Assembly: GCF_002021815.1 (NCBI RefSeq)
Contig: NZ_CP019952.1
Span: forward strand, 1,953,001 to 2,017,000
Source: Pseudomonas parafulva
GTDB lineage: Bacteria; Pseudomonadota; Gammaproteobacteria; Pseudomonadales; Pseudomonadaceae
Reading direction: 5' to 3'
DNA length: 64,000 nucleotides
The notes beneath the pieces were generated by a model. It had not been told where the DNA came from and searched no databases. It worked only from the letters and a program-made list of their open reading frames with translations. A program made the position numbers and the translations under genes. Below, one piece after another: positions 52,603 to 61,928 of this stretch (the stretch's first letter is position 1; the number at the start of each line of letters is the position of its first letter).

Positions 52603-53376
52603 ATGCCTTTTGACTTTGACCCGGCCGCCCACGGCCTGACCCTCGACGAAACCCAAGCTGCCGCGCTGAAGGCAGCGCTCGGCGGCGAGGTACAGAAATT
52701 CCTGGACGGGGAGGTCTCGGGCCTCAAATCCAAGAATGCCGAGCTGATCGGCTCAAACAAGACCATCAAGACCGAACTGGACAAGCTGAAAGGCCAGTTC
52801 GACGGCCTGGACATCGAAGCCGTCAAAGGCCTGCTGGCCAAGGCCGGCCAAGACGAAGAAACCAAGCTGATTGCCGAGGGCAAGCTGGACGAAGTCATCA
52901 GCCGCCGCACCGAGCGCCTGCGCACCGATCTGGACAAGCAGGTGAAGGCCGCCAACGAGCGTGCCGACAAGGCCGAGGCCTTTGCTGCCAAGTACAGCGA
53001 CAAGGTACTGGCTGACTCCATCCGCGCTGCCGCCATCAAGGCTGGCGCGCTGCCTGAGGCTGCCGAGGACATCATCCTCCGCGCCCGCGGCACCTTCAAA
53101 TTGAGCGAAGACGGTGAGCCTGTTGCCACTGACCGTGCCGGCGAGGTCGTGTACGGCAAGGACGGCAAGACCCCGCTGTCTCCCCTCGAATGGGCGGAAT
53201 CGCTGCGCGAAACCGCTACCCACCTGTGGCCAAGGGCTCAGGGTGCCGGACAGACCGGCGACAACGGTGGCAAGGCCACGAAGAAATGGGGCGAGTACAC
53301 AGAGACCGAGCGTGCAGCGATGGCTCGTGACAACCCCGAGGCATTCAAAAAACTCCAAGCCACCCGAGGAACCTAA
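52603..53376 (+). CDS. Scaffolding protein
   Basis: A 257-residue highly helical, acidic protein: LKSKNAELIGSNKTIKTELD, KQVKAANERADKAEAFAAKY. Long coiled coils with an acidic/basic tail before the major capsid gene are typical of phage scaffolds. It would be removed after procapsid assembly. The ATG at 52603 is used. Confidence 0.75.
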   Translation: MPFDFDPAAHGLTLDETQAAALKAALGGEVQKFLDGEVSGLKSKNAELIGSNKTIKTELDKLKGQFDGLDIEAVKGLLAKAGQDEETKLIAEGKLDEVISRRTERLRTDLDKQVKAANERADKAEAFAAKYSDKVLADSIRAAAIKAGALPEAAEDIILRARGTFKLSEDGEPVATDRAGEVVYGKDGKTPLSPLEWAESLRETATHLWPRAQGAGQTGDNGGKATKKWGEYTETERAAMARDNPEAFKKLQATRGT

Positions 53377-53379
53377 TCC

Positions 53380-54357
53380 ATGGCATCTACCCAACTGTCG
53401 GACATCTTCGTTTCCGACTACTACGGCACTCTGGAGCCGGTAAATTCCCCAGAAAAGACTGCCGTCTACGAGTCGGGCATCATCACCCGCTCGGCCACCC
53501 TGGACAACATCGCCAAGAACGGCCAAGGCACCTCCGAGATCAGCTACTGGCAGGATCTTGATGCCGATGAGGCGCCGAACATCTCCAACGATGATCCCGA
53601 CGACCTGGGCGCCGTCGGCAAGGCTGAGCAGGGCAGCATGCGCGCCCGAACCCTGTACCTCAACAAGGGTTACGGCGTTTCCGACCTGACTGCTGAGCTG
53701 GCCAACTCCGAGCCGATGCAGCACATCCGCAACCGCTTCGGAATCTACTGGACACGCCAGTGGCAACGTTACCTGATGGGCGCGGGCCGCGGCATCATCG
53801 CGGCGAACATCGCCCAGAATGGCGGCGACATGGTGAAGGATGCGGGCCCCTCGATCAGTGCCAACGCCTTCCAAGACGCCGCCTTTACCGCCGGCGACGC
53901 CGCCGACATGTTCGGCGCCATTGGCGTGCACTCGGTTGTCATGAACCAGATGGTCAAGCAGGACATGATCGAATACCTGCGCGACTCGCAGGGCAAGATC
54001 ATCCTGGCCACGTACCTGGGCAAGCCAGTGTTCATGGATGACGCATTGACCTACGCGCCGGGCCAGTTCCTGTCGCTGTTCTTCGGCCAAGGCGCCTTTG
54101 GCTACGGCGAGGGCGACCCACACATGCCGGTCGAGATGCAGCGCAACGCTGCCGGCGGCAACGGCGGTGGTGCTGAAGTGCTGTGGGAGCGAAAAACCTA
54201 CATCCTCCAGCCGGCAGGCTTCAGCTGGCAGGGCAGCGAAAACCGCAACCTGAGTCCGACCGCCACCCAGTACGCCTCGGCGGCCAACTGGAAGCGCGTC
54301 TTCGACCGAAAGCAGGTTCCATTCGCTGCGGTCATCAGCGGCACCGCCACCCCTTGA
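53380..54357 (+). CDS. Major capsid protein
   Basis: A 325-residue ORF, MASTQLSDIFVSDYYGTLEP..., with an N-terminal region and central VYESGIITRSATLD and WQRYLMGAGRGIIAAN. It follows the scaffold directly, and a strong hairpin lies after the stop. Identified by position, length and family look. Confidence 0.8.
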   Translation: MASTQLSDIFVSDYYGTLEPVNSPEKTAVYESGIITRSATLDNIAKNGQGTSEISYWQDLDADEAPNISNDDPDDLGAVGKAEQGSMRARTLYLNKGYGVSDLTAELANSEPMQHIRNRFGIYWTRQWQRYLMGAGRGIIAANIAQNGGDMVKDAGPSISANAFQDAAFTAGDAADMFGAIGVHSVVMNQMVKQDMIEYLRDSQGKIILATYLGKPVFMDDALTYAPGQFLSLFFGQGAFGYGEGDPHMPVEMQRNAAGGNGGGAEVLWERKTYILQPAGFSWQGSENRNLSPTATQYASAANWKRVFDRKQVPFAAVISGTATP

Positions 54358-54366
54358 CCCCATGAT

Positions 54367-54391
54367 GCAGGGCGCCGGCCTGGCGCCCTGC
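54367..54391 (+). terminator. Hairpin after the capsid gene
   Basis: GCAGGGCGCC-GGCCT-GGCGCCCTGC, a perfect 10-bp stem without a T tract, 10 bp after the capsid stop. It may protect the capsid message 3' end or reduce downstream expression. Confidence 0.55.
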
Positions 54392-54404
54392 GCAGGAGAT
54401 CTGC

Positions 54405-54839
54405 ATGAAAGTCATCTACACCAACACCCCTGGGAGCGAGCGCGGCACCTGCTATCGCCGCCTGGACCAGTTCTTCGGCGTGATTGACGGCGCGACCTCG
54501 GTGTCCGTGCAGGGCGATGCTCCGCACATCGGCGAGGCGTACCAGCGCCAGGGCATCAGCGTGAGCGAGATCGAGGAAGGTCTGCGCCTGGATGGGCCCA
54601 CTGTCGCCCAGTGGCTGGAGCAGGGCTACAAGGCTTCGGCCTACCCGCCGAACGGCTACGCCCCGGTCAGCAGCCAGGCCGAGATCGACAAGGCGATCGA
54701 GGAAGAGGGCGGTGACGAGACTGACCCTCACAAGATGAAGGTGCCGGAGCTCAAGGAGTGGCTGACGGCCCAGGGCATCACCTTCGATCCAGCCCTCAAC
54801 AAACCCGAGCTTCAGGCCCTGATCCCGTCGAAGGAATAA
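54405..54839 (+). CDS. Phage protein with C-terminal HeH/LEM-like motif
   Basis: A 144-residue ORF. The final ~40 residues (KMKVPELKEWLTAQGITFDP and ALNKPELQALIPSKE) fit the HeH/LEM helix-extension-helix DNA-binding motif. The first part is of unknown fold. It lies between the capsid and connector genes, a place where phages often encode head-binding proteins. Confidence 0.7.
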   Translation: MKVIYTNTPGSERGTCYRRLDQFFGVIDGATSVSVQGDAPHIGEAYQRQGISVSEIEEGLRLDGPTVAQWLEQGYKASAYPPNGYAPVSSQAEIDKAIEEEGGDETDPHKMKVPELKEWLTAQGITFDPALNKPELQALIPSKE

Positions 54840-54842
54840 GCC

Positions 54843-55220
54843 ATGACCGACTTCATCACCGTCGCTGATGTTGACCAGGCGCTCGGGCAGGGCTGGGCAG
54901 GCGACGGTGATGCAGTCCTCGCCGTCTCCATGGCCAATGCCTGGCTCACGGCCAAGATCAAGCGACCGGTGCCAGACCCGGTGCCGGATGCCATAGTGAG
55001 TGCCGGCGCGCAGGTGGCCAAGCTGGCTGCCGCCGGCAAGCTTTACAAGGACACCCAACGCGAGGTGCAGAGCAAGACGGTGTCAGCCCAGGCTGGCACC
55101 TCGACCAGCAAGACCTACGTCGCGGGCTCCGTCGACCGCTCTGCTGGCGAAAACTTCGCCCTCGACCTCATCGCTCCCTGGATCCGCCGCGCCGGCACCG
55201 TAATGCTCAAGAGGACCTGA
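54843..55220 (+). CDS. Head-tail connector protein
   Basis: A 125-residue ORF, MTDFITVADVDQALGQGWAG..., with helices ANAWLTAKIKRPVPDP and AQVAKLAAAGKLYK. Position and length match the phage head-tail adaptor (gp15-like) family. It starts 3 bp after the previous stop. Confidence 0.65.
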   Translation: MTDFITVADVDQALGQGWAGDGDAVLAVSMANAWLTAKIKRPVPDPVPDAIVSAGAQVAKLAAAGKLYKDTQREVQSKTVSAQAGTSTSKTYVAGSVDRSAGENFALDLIAPWIRRAGTVMLKRT

Positions 55221-55223
55221 CCC

Positions 55224-55616
55224 ATGGGCATGCGTGAAGAGCTCCAGGCGGAGCTGGCGGAAGCGTTCGATGATCCAGACGGCCTTGCCGACGCGGTGAA
55301 GCCCGTTGCAGGGAGCCGTACCGTCAAGGGCGGATACGACCCCGAGATCGGCGGCACCGTCCCGGCCTCGACCATCCATTACACCGGGCGCGGCGTGTTC
55401 GGCAGTTACCTGGCAAAGGAAATCGATGGCACACGTATCCAGACCGAGGACGTGAAGCTGCTGGTGCTGCAGAACGAACTGTTCGAAGGCCAGGCCGGCG
55501 CTGTCACCAATGTTTCGGCCGCGCCCAAAATCGGCGATCAGGTGAGCGGGTACCGCGCACTTAACGTGTCCCAGGATCCGGCGCAGGCGACCTGGACTAT
55601 TCAGTTGAGAAAGTGA
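55224..55616 (+). CDS. Head-closure/head-tail joining protein
   Basis: A 130-residue ORF, MGMREELQAELAEAFDDPDG..., then a beta-rich part (GRGVFGSYLAKEIDGTRIQTED). It resembles small head-closure proteins, some of which databases mislabel as glutamate 5-kinase. Function inferred from position. Confidence 0.55.
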   Translation: MGMREELQAELAEAFDDPDGLADAVKPVAGSRTVKGGYDPEIGGTVPASTIHYTGRGVFGSYLAKEIDGTRIQTEDVKLLVLQNELFEGQAGAVTNVSAAPKIGDQVSGYRALNVSQDPAQATWTIQLRK

Positions 55617-55617
55617 T

Positions 55618-56292
55618 ATGGCGCGCGGCTCACACATGGCCCAGCGATACGGCGGCCAGCAGGGCGGCTTCGCTGAGGCAATTCGGGCGTTCGCCGAGCA
55701 GGCGGAGCAAGCTCTGGACGCTACGTTCCGCGAGATTGTGATCGAGATCGGCAGCAGCGTGATCCGCATGTCGCCGGTCGGCAACCCGGAGCTGTGGGCG
55801 GCCAACGTGGCCCACCGGGCCAAGGCCAGCAAGGCAGCCGATGACTACAACTTCAAGGTCGCGGTGCGCAACACCCTGATCAACCTGAATCATGACAACT
55901 TCACCAAGGCCGGCAATCTGCGCAAGGGTGTGAAGTACGCCAAGCCCCTGACGAAGACTGAACGCGAGCAGAACTTCGCCACCAACGGCCTAGTCGCCGG
56001 CCAGGGCTACGTCGGCGGCCGGTTCCGGGGTAACTGGCAGTTCTCCATCGACTCGCCGGCAACCTCAGAACTGGATCGCATCGACCCGTCGGGCAGCGAA
56101 GCCATAACCGCGCTTATCAGCCAGGTGCAGGCGCTGAGCATCGGCCAGACGGCCTACATCGTGAACAACCTGGCATACGCGGTCCCGCTGGAATACGGGC
56201 ATTCAGCCCAGGCCCCGGCCGGCATGGTTCGGGTGACCCTGGCCAACTTCCAACGCATCGTCGACGAAGCCATCAGGAACAACAGCGTATGA
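55618..56292 (+). CDS. Tail completion protein, HK97 gp10-like
   Basis: A 224-residue ORF, MARGSHMAQRYGGQQGGFAE..., containing VGNPELWAANVAHRAKASK and KAGNLRKGVKYAKPL. It corresponds in place and length to the family of tail completion proteins of siphophages. The ATG at 55618 follows the previous stop; an alternative ATG is at 55636. Confidence 0.6.
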   Translation: MARGSHMAQRYGGQQGGFAEAIRAFAEQAEQALDATFREIVIEIGSSVIRMSPVGNPELWAANVAHRAKASKAADDYNFKVAVRNTLINLNHDNFTKAGNLRKGVKYAKPLTKTEREQNFATNGLVAGQGYVGGRFRGNWQFSIDSPATSELDRIDPSGSEAITALISQVQALSIGQTAYIVNNLAYAVPLEYGHSAQAPAGMVRVTLANFQRIVDEAIRNNSV

Positions 56293-56717
56293 GCCATGCA
56301 CGAGCCCGCCAGGCCATTGAAATCAAGCTGATGGCCTGGGCCACGGCGCGCCCGATTCGGGTGGCCAACTTCGAAGAGGGGTTCGAGGCCGAGTCCGGCG
56401 AGATCTATCTTCGAGCCTACTTGCTGCCGGCCAGTACCACCTGCCGCTACCTGGGCGGCGACGCCTACGAATACACCGGCGTCTACCAGATCAGCATTGT
56501 TTGCCCGGCAGGCCAAGCCTTGGGCATTGCCGAATCACTGGTTGATGAGCTGAGCAGCTTGTTCCGGGTTGATACCGAGCTAAGCCGCAGCGGCTTCGAA
56601 GGCCTTATCACCGAACCGGTGGAGCAGGGCCCGACCATCACCGAGTCTGCGTCCTACACGGTCCCGACCAGTTTCACCTACCGCGGCATCGCCGACCAAT
56701 CGCCCGTAGGGGCATAA
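56289..56717 (+). CDS. Tail terminator-like protein (DUF4128)
   Basis: A 142-residue ORF, MSHARARQAIEIKLMAWATA..., with beta strands CRYLGGDAYEYTGVYQISI and a final YTVPTSFTYRGI. It matches the phage tail terminator of DUF4128 type that ends tail polymerisation. Overlaps the previous gene by 4 bp. Confidence 0.7.
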   Translation: MSHARARQAIEIKLMAWATARPIRVANFEEGFEAESGEIYLRAYLLPASTTCRYLGGDAYEYTGVYQISIVCPAGQALGIAESLVDELSSLFRVDTELSRSGFEGLITEPVEQGPTITESASYTVPTSFTYRGIADQSPVGA

Positions 56718-56755
56718 CCATCCGCCACCAGGCGAACCTTCAAGAGGAAATACCC

Positions 56756-57415
56756 ATGGCCGCACGCTTCCCGCTGCCGAACGGCTCTGTGCTGGAAATC
56801 GCCAGCGTACTCGCCGCTGCCGTTGCCTTTACTGCCTTGACCAACGCTGCACCTCCGGTGGCGACCGCCGCAGGGCACAACATCAAGAACGGCGACGTCT
56901 TGGTCGTCAGCTCCGGCTGGTCGCTGATCAATGACCGCGCGGTTCGCGCTGTCAGTGTTGCCTCTGACAAGTTCTCCATGGCCGGCCTGAATACCACCAA
57001 CGCCGACAAGTACACCGCCGGCGCAGGTGTGGGCTCTGTGATCCCAGTGAGCAACTGGGCGCAGATCTCCAAGGTGACTGCCTTCACCTCTTCCGGCGGC
57101 GAGCAGCAGTACCTCACCGTCGGGTACTTAGAGGACGATGACGATCGCCAGTTCCCCACCAATCGCAACCCCATCACCTTGTCGATCACTGTCGAGGATC
57201 AACCAGCGGCTGCATACGTGGGCCTGGTCGAAGCCTACGGTGACAGCAAAGAGCTGACGGTTGTCCGCCTCAAGTTGCCCAACGGCGACCAGATCCTCTA
57301 TCCGGGTTACGTGAGCATCACCACCACCCCGACCATGGAGCGCAACAACCTGATGACCCGAACCATCAGCATCGCGCTTTCGGGCCGTCCGGTTCGCTAT
57401 CTGGCTGCTGCCTAA
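56756..57415 (+). CDS. Major tail tube protein
   Basis: A 219-residue ORF, MAARFPLPNGSVLEIASVLA..., beta-rich with Thr/Gly-rich stretches and the conserved-looking end TMERNNLMTRTISIALSG. Its place before the tail chaperone pair matches the tube protein gene V of lambda. AGGAAA precedes the ATG. Confidence 0.8.
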   Translation: MAARFPLPNGSVLEIASVLAAAVAFTALTNAAPPVATAAGHNIKNGDVLVVSSGWSLINDRAVRAVSVASDKFSMAGLNTTNADKYTAGAGVGSVIPVSNWAQISKVTAFTSSGGEQQYLTVGYLEDDDDRQFPTNRNPITLSITVEDQPAAAYVGLVEAYGDSKELTVVRLKLPNGDQILYPGYVSITTTPTMERNNLMTRTISIALSGRPVRYLAAA

Positions 57416-57424
57416 GGAAACCTC

Positions 57425-57808
57425 ATGGCGAAGATCAAAATCGCGCAGAACCCGACCTTTACTGCCGAGGTGCAGGTGCCTCGAATCGGTGGAGAGTCGG
57501 TGCCGGTGGAGTTCGAGTTCCGCTACATGGACCGCGTAACGCTGGCCGGCATGTTTGATCGCTGGAACAAGGCGCGCGACGTCTGGGCAGAGAAGGCCAA
57601 GGCCGACAACGCTACCTGGGAAGAGGTGACTGCCGGCGAGATCGCTCTGCAGGCTGAGCAGCTGGGCGAAATTGTCACTGGGTGGGACCTGGAGGACAAG
57701 TTCAGCCAGAAAGCGATCCTCGAGTTGGTTCGAACCTGCACGGGGGCGCCAAAGGCCGTCATCGACGCCTTCCAGGCTGCCTACAGCCCGGCCCGCCTGG
57801 GAAACTGA
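57425..57808 (+). CDS. Tail assembly chaperone (G-like), short form
   Basis: A 127-residue acidic helical ORF. It ends at a TGA immediately after the slippery heptamer GGGAAAC. It coats the tape measure during assembly. Part of the ribosomes would shift -1 at this site to make a longer fused protein (see the next entry). Confidence 0.8.
   Translation: MAKIKIAQNPTFTAEVQVPRIGGESVPVEFEFRYMDRVTLAGMFDRWNKARDVWAEKAKADNATWEEVTAGEIALQAEQLGEIVTGWDLEDKFSQKAILELVRTCTGAPKAVIDAFQAAYSPARLGN
57799..57805 (+). promoter_or_regulatory. Programmed -1 frameshift slippery site GGGAAAC
   Basis: In the chaperone frame the codons are CTG GGA AAC TGA, so the heptamer is G GGA AAC of the X XXY YYZ type; lambda uses GGGAAAG. 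The stop follows at once. After a -1 shift the reading continues GNLRAAARVCYEQGPSAEQ into the DUF1799 region. Confidence 0.88.
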
Positions 57809-58122
57809 GGGCGGCCGCCCGCGTGTGCTACGAGCAAGGGCCTTCTGCTGAGCAGTTGGCCGCTCTTGGCCTGACCTTGGCTGACATTGCAGAAGATGAA
57901 GTGGAGATCTGGCCCGATGCCTGGCCCGCCTTCCGCCTATTCGACGCAATGGGCACGCAGTGGCGGGTTGGCCCGGGCGGCCCGTCTGGGCTGGATTACA
58001 CGGTCATTCCGACAACAGCCGCAATGCTGGGCATCAAGCGCCGCGACCTTCTTGACATTTTTCCCGACCTCCGCGTGATGGAAGTCGAGGCCCTGGCCGT
58101 CATGGCCGAATCCATGGAGTAG
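57806..58122 (+). CDS. DUF1799 extension of the tail chaperone (GT-like) by -1 frameshift
   Basis: The -1 frame after the slippery site runs LRAAARVCYEQGPSAEQLAA, then SGLDYTVIPTTAAMLGIKRR to the stop at 58122. It belongs to DUF1799 and lacks a plausible own start (the first GTG at 57823 has no ribosome site), so expression by frameshift is the best reading. The fusion product would be about 230 residues. Confidence 0.75.
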
Positions 58123-58125
58123 ATC

Positions 58126-61100
58126 ATGACCACCATTGCCTCCCTCGGTCTTCAGATCGATTCCGGTGATGCTGTTGAGGCCAAGGATAACCTCGACCAG
58201 CTGACGGACGCTGGCAAGCGTAGCGAGGAGTCGGCTGGTCGAACTGGTCGCGCTTGGGAAACGGCCCTGGGCAGCTTGCAGGGCGACACCCGGCAGATCG
58301 TGCAGGAGCTGCAGTCGCTTAACGCCAAGCAGGCCGAACTCGCGCAGCAGATGGCTACCGTGGGCCGCGCCGTTACCAGTGCATCGACCGCATTCAGCAG
58401 CGCTGCAGCGAACATGGGCTCGTTCCGGGCTGAAGCTGCACAGGCCGGGCAAGTCCAGCAGGCGCTGACTACCGCCACGGATGCCGGTGCCCAGGCGGGC
58501 CGTCGCGCTGCAGAGTCTGCCGATGAGCAACAGGCCAGGATTCTGGCCGTGGCCAAAGCCTCTTTGGAGGCGAGCCAGTATGTTCAGACCCTCAATCGGG
58601 CCACTGAACAGAGCGTAGAGGTCACCGCCCAGGCAAACGCCGTGCTCTCAGATAGCGCTAGCCGTCAGGCGGCCATCAACAGCCGAGCTCAAGCCCTCAT
58701 CGCCACGGAAGAACGCCAAGCAGAAGCGGCGAGGAAGGCGGCCGGGGCCCACCGGGAGGAGGGGCAGGCGCTTGATGAGCTGCTAGGCAAGATTGACCCG
58801 ACCGTCGCTGCGCTTGGCCGTCTAGACCAGATGGAGCAGAGGCTGAAGAGCTTCCGTGCGAGCGGTGCACTGGATGCTGAAACCTTCGGCGAGTACCAGT
58901 CAAAGATCGATCAAGCGCGCACGGCCCTGGGAGGCGCAGATGCAGCGCTGAACAAGACCGGTATGTCGGCAAAGGCAACTGCAGCGGCATTGCGCGGTGT
59001 ACCTGCGCAGTTCACTGACATCGTCGTATCCCTGCAGGGCGGCCAAGCGCCGCTAACCGTCTTGCTCCAGCAGGGCGGGCAGCTCAAGGACATGTTTGGT
59101 GGTGTCGGGCCGGCCATCAAGGCCCTCGGCGGATATGTGCTTGGCCTGGTGAATCCATTCACCGTCGCCGCTGCCGCAGTGGGCGTGCTGGGTTATGCGT
59201 ACTACAAAGGCAGCGAGGAAGCCGTTGGCTTTCAAAAGGCTTTGATCACCACCGGCAACGCGGCGGGCACTACTGCTGACCGGTTGTCAGGGATGGCTGC
59301 TCAGGTATCGGCCACAGTGGGTACCACCGGCGCCGCCGCGGAAGTCCTCACCCAACTGGCTGGTAGTGGGAAAGTTGCCGCCGACAGCTTCGTCGAGATC
59401 ACCGAGGCTGCGCTTGAGTGGCGCGATGCTACAGGCCGCGCCGTGGAGGAGACCGTCGCCGAGTTCGTGAAGATCGGCAAGGACCCGGTGACGGCGGCCA
59501 AGGAGCTCAACGAGCAGTACGGGTTTCTCACGGCTTCCACATACTCACAGATCGTGGCCTTGAAGGAGCAAGGTGACACCATCGACGCCACCAAGCTGCT
59601 CACTGACACCTATGTCGACACCATCAAGAATCGCAGCAAGGAAGTCACCGAAAATCTGTCCATCTGGGAGCGCGGCTGGAAAGCGCTACGAGGGGAGGTG
59701 GCTGCTACGGTTGACTCGGTTAAAAACATTGGGCGCGAGCAGGATATCGCCAGTCGAATCGTTGAACTGCAGCGCCAGGTAGCCGCAGCCCAGAGCGCCG
59801 TCAATGCTGACAAGGACGACAGCGATGCTCAGAAAAAGCTGACCAACGCTAATCTTGAGCTGAAGGGCCTGATTCAGCAGCGAGACACACAGCAGGCGAT
59901 CGCCAGAGCCCAGGAGCTAGATGCTCAACGGCAACAGGCGGCCATTGTCGCCATCGGCAAGATTGACGCTCTGGAAAAGTCCGCTCGGACCAACGCCGAG
60001 AAGCGCGCTGACGCTTTGAAGGAATACACAAAATCCCTTGACGCCATACGCAAGGTCGACCCCGGCGATGAGCGATTGAAGCCTGAGAACATAGCTCGGG
60101 TGAAGGCGGATATCGCCAAGCAATACAAAGACGCTGCCGGCCGCACTTCGCCGCTTGACCTCTCCGGATTCAATGACCAGAAGAATGCTCTGGTCGCCAT
60201 TCTCTCCGAATACAAGAATCACCAGAAGGAGTTGGACGCTGCGCAGAAGGCCGGCCTGATTTCTCAGGAGTCGTACGCCGCCCAGCGCGCTGCGATCATC
60301 GAGCAGCAGAAGGCCGAGGTCACCAACGTCTACGAGGCCGAGATCAAAGCCTTGGAGGCGGTCAAAGGGCGAACCAGCACCAGCGCCCAGCAGCGGATTC
60401 AGCTAGACCAGAAGATCGCCGACGCCCGCGCTGCCATGGTCAAGGCACAACAGGACGCCGACACCGAGCTTTCGGTGCTGGCGACCAACGAGCAGGGCCG
60501 GCTGGCCAAGCAGGCCAGGGCAGTGCAGACCTATACCGACGCGCTCGGCCAGCAGGTAACAGCGCTGAGGCTTCAAGGACAGCGCTCGGCCGAGAACCTT
60601 GGCCTCGGTGATCGCCGGCGAGGGCTCCAGGAGCAGCAGTACGGTATCACTGATCGCATCAACCAACAGCGGCTGGACTTGGCCAACCAGTACGGCGATG
60701 GCTCTCGTGGCATGAGCCTTGATGAGTACAACCAGAAGCTGGTGGCCCTGAACAAAACCGAGAAGGATCTGCAGGAAACCACCATCGCCAACTACGACCA
60801 GATGACGGCCGCGCAGGGCGACTGGCGTAAGGGGGCGTCGTCTGCCTTCCAAAATTACTTGGAGCAGGCCCGTGATGTAGCCGGGCAGACGAGATCCCTG
60901 TTCACCAATGCATTCAGCTCGATGGAGGATGCGGTCGTAAACTTCGCCATGACTGGCAAGTTCTCGTTCGCGGACTTCACCAAGTCGATCCTGGCTGACA
61001 TGGTTCGGATCGAGACGCAGCGCGCTGCCTCTGGGCTGCTTGGCAGTCTGGTGAGCTGGGGCGCCACTGCGGCCTCCGCCTATTTTGGCGGCGGTGGGGG

Positions 61101-61581
61101 CAACGGCATGGAGGCCGGTTCAGCGGGCGCTGTTTCCTCGAACCTCGGTGCGTCGCAGGCAGGCTACAGCAGCACCTACTTCCCTCAAGCTCTTGGCGGC
61201 GCCTGGTCGAAAGGCGTGCAGCTGTTTGCAAATGGCGGCGCGTTCACCAACTCGATTGTGAGTACACCCACGGCGTTCGGCATGGCTGGCGGCAGGATGG
61301 GCGTGATGGGAGAGGCAGGCGACGAGGCCGTCATGCCTTTGACCAGGACCTCAGGTGGTCAGCTCGGGGTAAGAGCGGTAGGCGGTGGAGCTACCTCCAT
61401 TACTCTATCCGCCCCTGTGAGCCTAGTCATGGAGGACAGGAGCAACGAAGGCATGCAGCTCGATCAAACGCTGCTTCAGCAGAATATGCAGAAGCAGATG
61501 CAGATGGCTGCCGAGAAGGCGGTCGCCGACTCATGGCGCCCAGGTGGTGTCAGCCATCGAAACACCAGCGGGAGGCGCTGA
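58126..61581 (+). CDS. Tape measure protein
   Basis: A 1151-residue protein, the longest here. N-terminal coiled coil; TMP_2-like RGVPAQFTDIVVSLQGGQAP and VLGYAYYKGSEEAVGFQKAL; long helical repeats (~590-850); C-terminal GEAGDEAVMPLTRTSGGQLG. It sets the tail length of a non-contractile tail. It lies right after the chaperones and overlaps the next gene (ATGA). Confidence 0.92.
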   Translation: MTTIASLGLQIDSGDAVEAKDNLDQLTDAGKRSEESAGRTGRAWETALGSLQGDTRQIVQELQSLNAKQAELAQQMATVGRAVTSASTAFSSAAANMGSFRAEAAQAGQVQQALTTATDAGAQAGRRAAESADEQQARILAVAKASLEASQYVQTLNRATEQSVEVTAQANAVLSDSASRQAAINSRAQALIATEERQAEAARKAAGAHREEGQALDELLGKIDPTVAALGRLDQMEQRLKSFRASGALDAETFGEYQSKIDQARTALGGADAALNKTGMSAKATAAALRGVPAQFTDIVVSLQGGQAPLTVLLQQGGQLKDMFGGVGPAIKALGGYVLGLVNPFTVAAAAVGVLGYAYYKGSEEAVGFQKALITTGNAAGTTADRLSGMAAQVSATVGTTGAAAEVLTQLAGSGKVAADSFVEITEAALEWRDATGRAVEETVAEFVKIGKDPVTAAKELNEQYGFLTASTYSQIVALKEQGDTIDATKLLTDTYVDTIKNRSKEVTENLSIWERGWKALRGEVAATVDSVKNIGREQDIASRIVELQRQVAAAQSAVNADKDDSDAQKKLTNANLELKGLIQQRDTQQAIARAQELDAQRQQAAIVAIGKIDALEKSARTNAEKRADALKEYTKSLDAIRKVDPGDERLKPENIARVKADIAKQYKDAAGRTSPLDLSGFNDQKNALVAILSEYKNHQKELDAAQKAGLISQESYAAQRAAIIEQQKAEVTNVYEAEIKALEAVKGRTSTSAQQRIQLDQKIADARAAMVKAQQDADTELSVLATNEQGRLAKQARAVQTYTDALGQQVTALRLQGQRSAENLGLGDRRRGLQEQQYGITDRINQQRLDLANQYGDGSRGMSLDEYNQKLVALNKTEKDLQETTIANYDQMTAAQGDWRKGASSAFQNYLEQARDVAGQTRSLFTNAFSSMEDAVVNFAMTGKFSFADFTKSILADMVRIETQRAASGLLGSLVSWGATAASAYFGGGGGNGMEAGSAGAVSSNLGASQAGYSSTYFPQALGGAWSKGVQLFANGGAFTNSIVSTPTAFGMAGGRMGVMGEAGDEAVMPLTRTSGGQLGVRAVGGGATSITLSAPVSLVMEDRSNEGMQLDQTLLQQNMQKQMQMAAEKAVADSWRPGGVSHRNTSGRR

Positions 61582-61919
61582 TGGCCATTGAAAAATTCAG
61601 CTGGCCAACCCAGCGCGGTGAAACGCCTGAGATCAGCTATCGCACCCGCGAATCCCGGTTTGGGGGCGGGTACCGACAGGTGGTCGGTGACGGGCCCAAC
61701 AACAAGGAAGACAGCTACCCCATCACCGTCACTGGCACGAAGGCCCAGGTACGCAAAGTCATGGAGTTTTTCGACAGGCACGGCGGGGCTAAGGCTTTTC
61801 TGTGGACCACGCCGCTCGGGGATCTTGGATTATTCACCTGCAAAGACCCCAAGCCTACCCCGGTGGGTGGTGGACGCTTCAAAGTGACCGCCACACTCGA
61901 GCGGGCTTTTCACCCATAA
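61581..61919 (+). CDS. Minor tail protein M-like
   Basis: A 112-residue ORF, MAIEKFSWPTQRGETPEISY..., with RFGGGYRQVVGDGPNNKEDS and FKVTATLERAF. It matches lambda gpM in order and length. Overlaps the tape measure stop. Confidence 0.8.
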   Translation: MAIEKFSWPTQRGETPEISYRTRESRFGGGYRQVVGDGPNNKEDSYPITVTGTKAQVRKVMEFFDRHGGAKAFLWTTPLGDLGLFTCKDPKPTPVGGGRFKVTATLERAFHP

Positions 61920-61928
61920 GGAACCAGC

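Noticed and set aside
55224-55616. Glutamate 5-kinase
   Set aside because: Databases sometimes use this name for such phage proteins, but no kinase motif is present.
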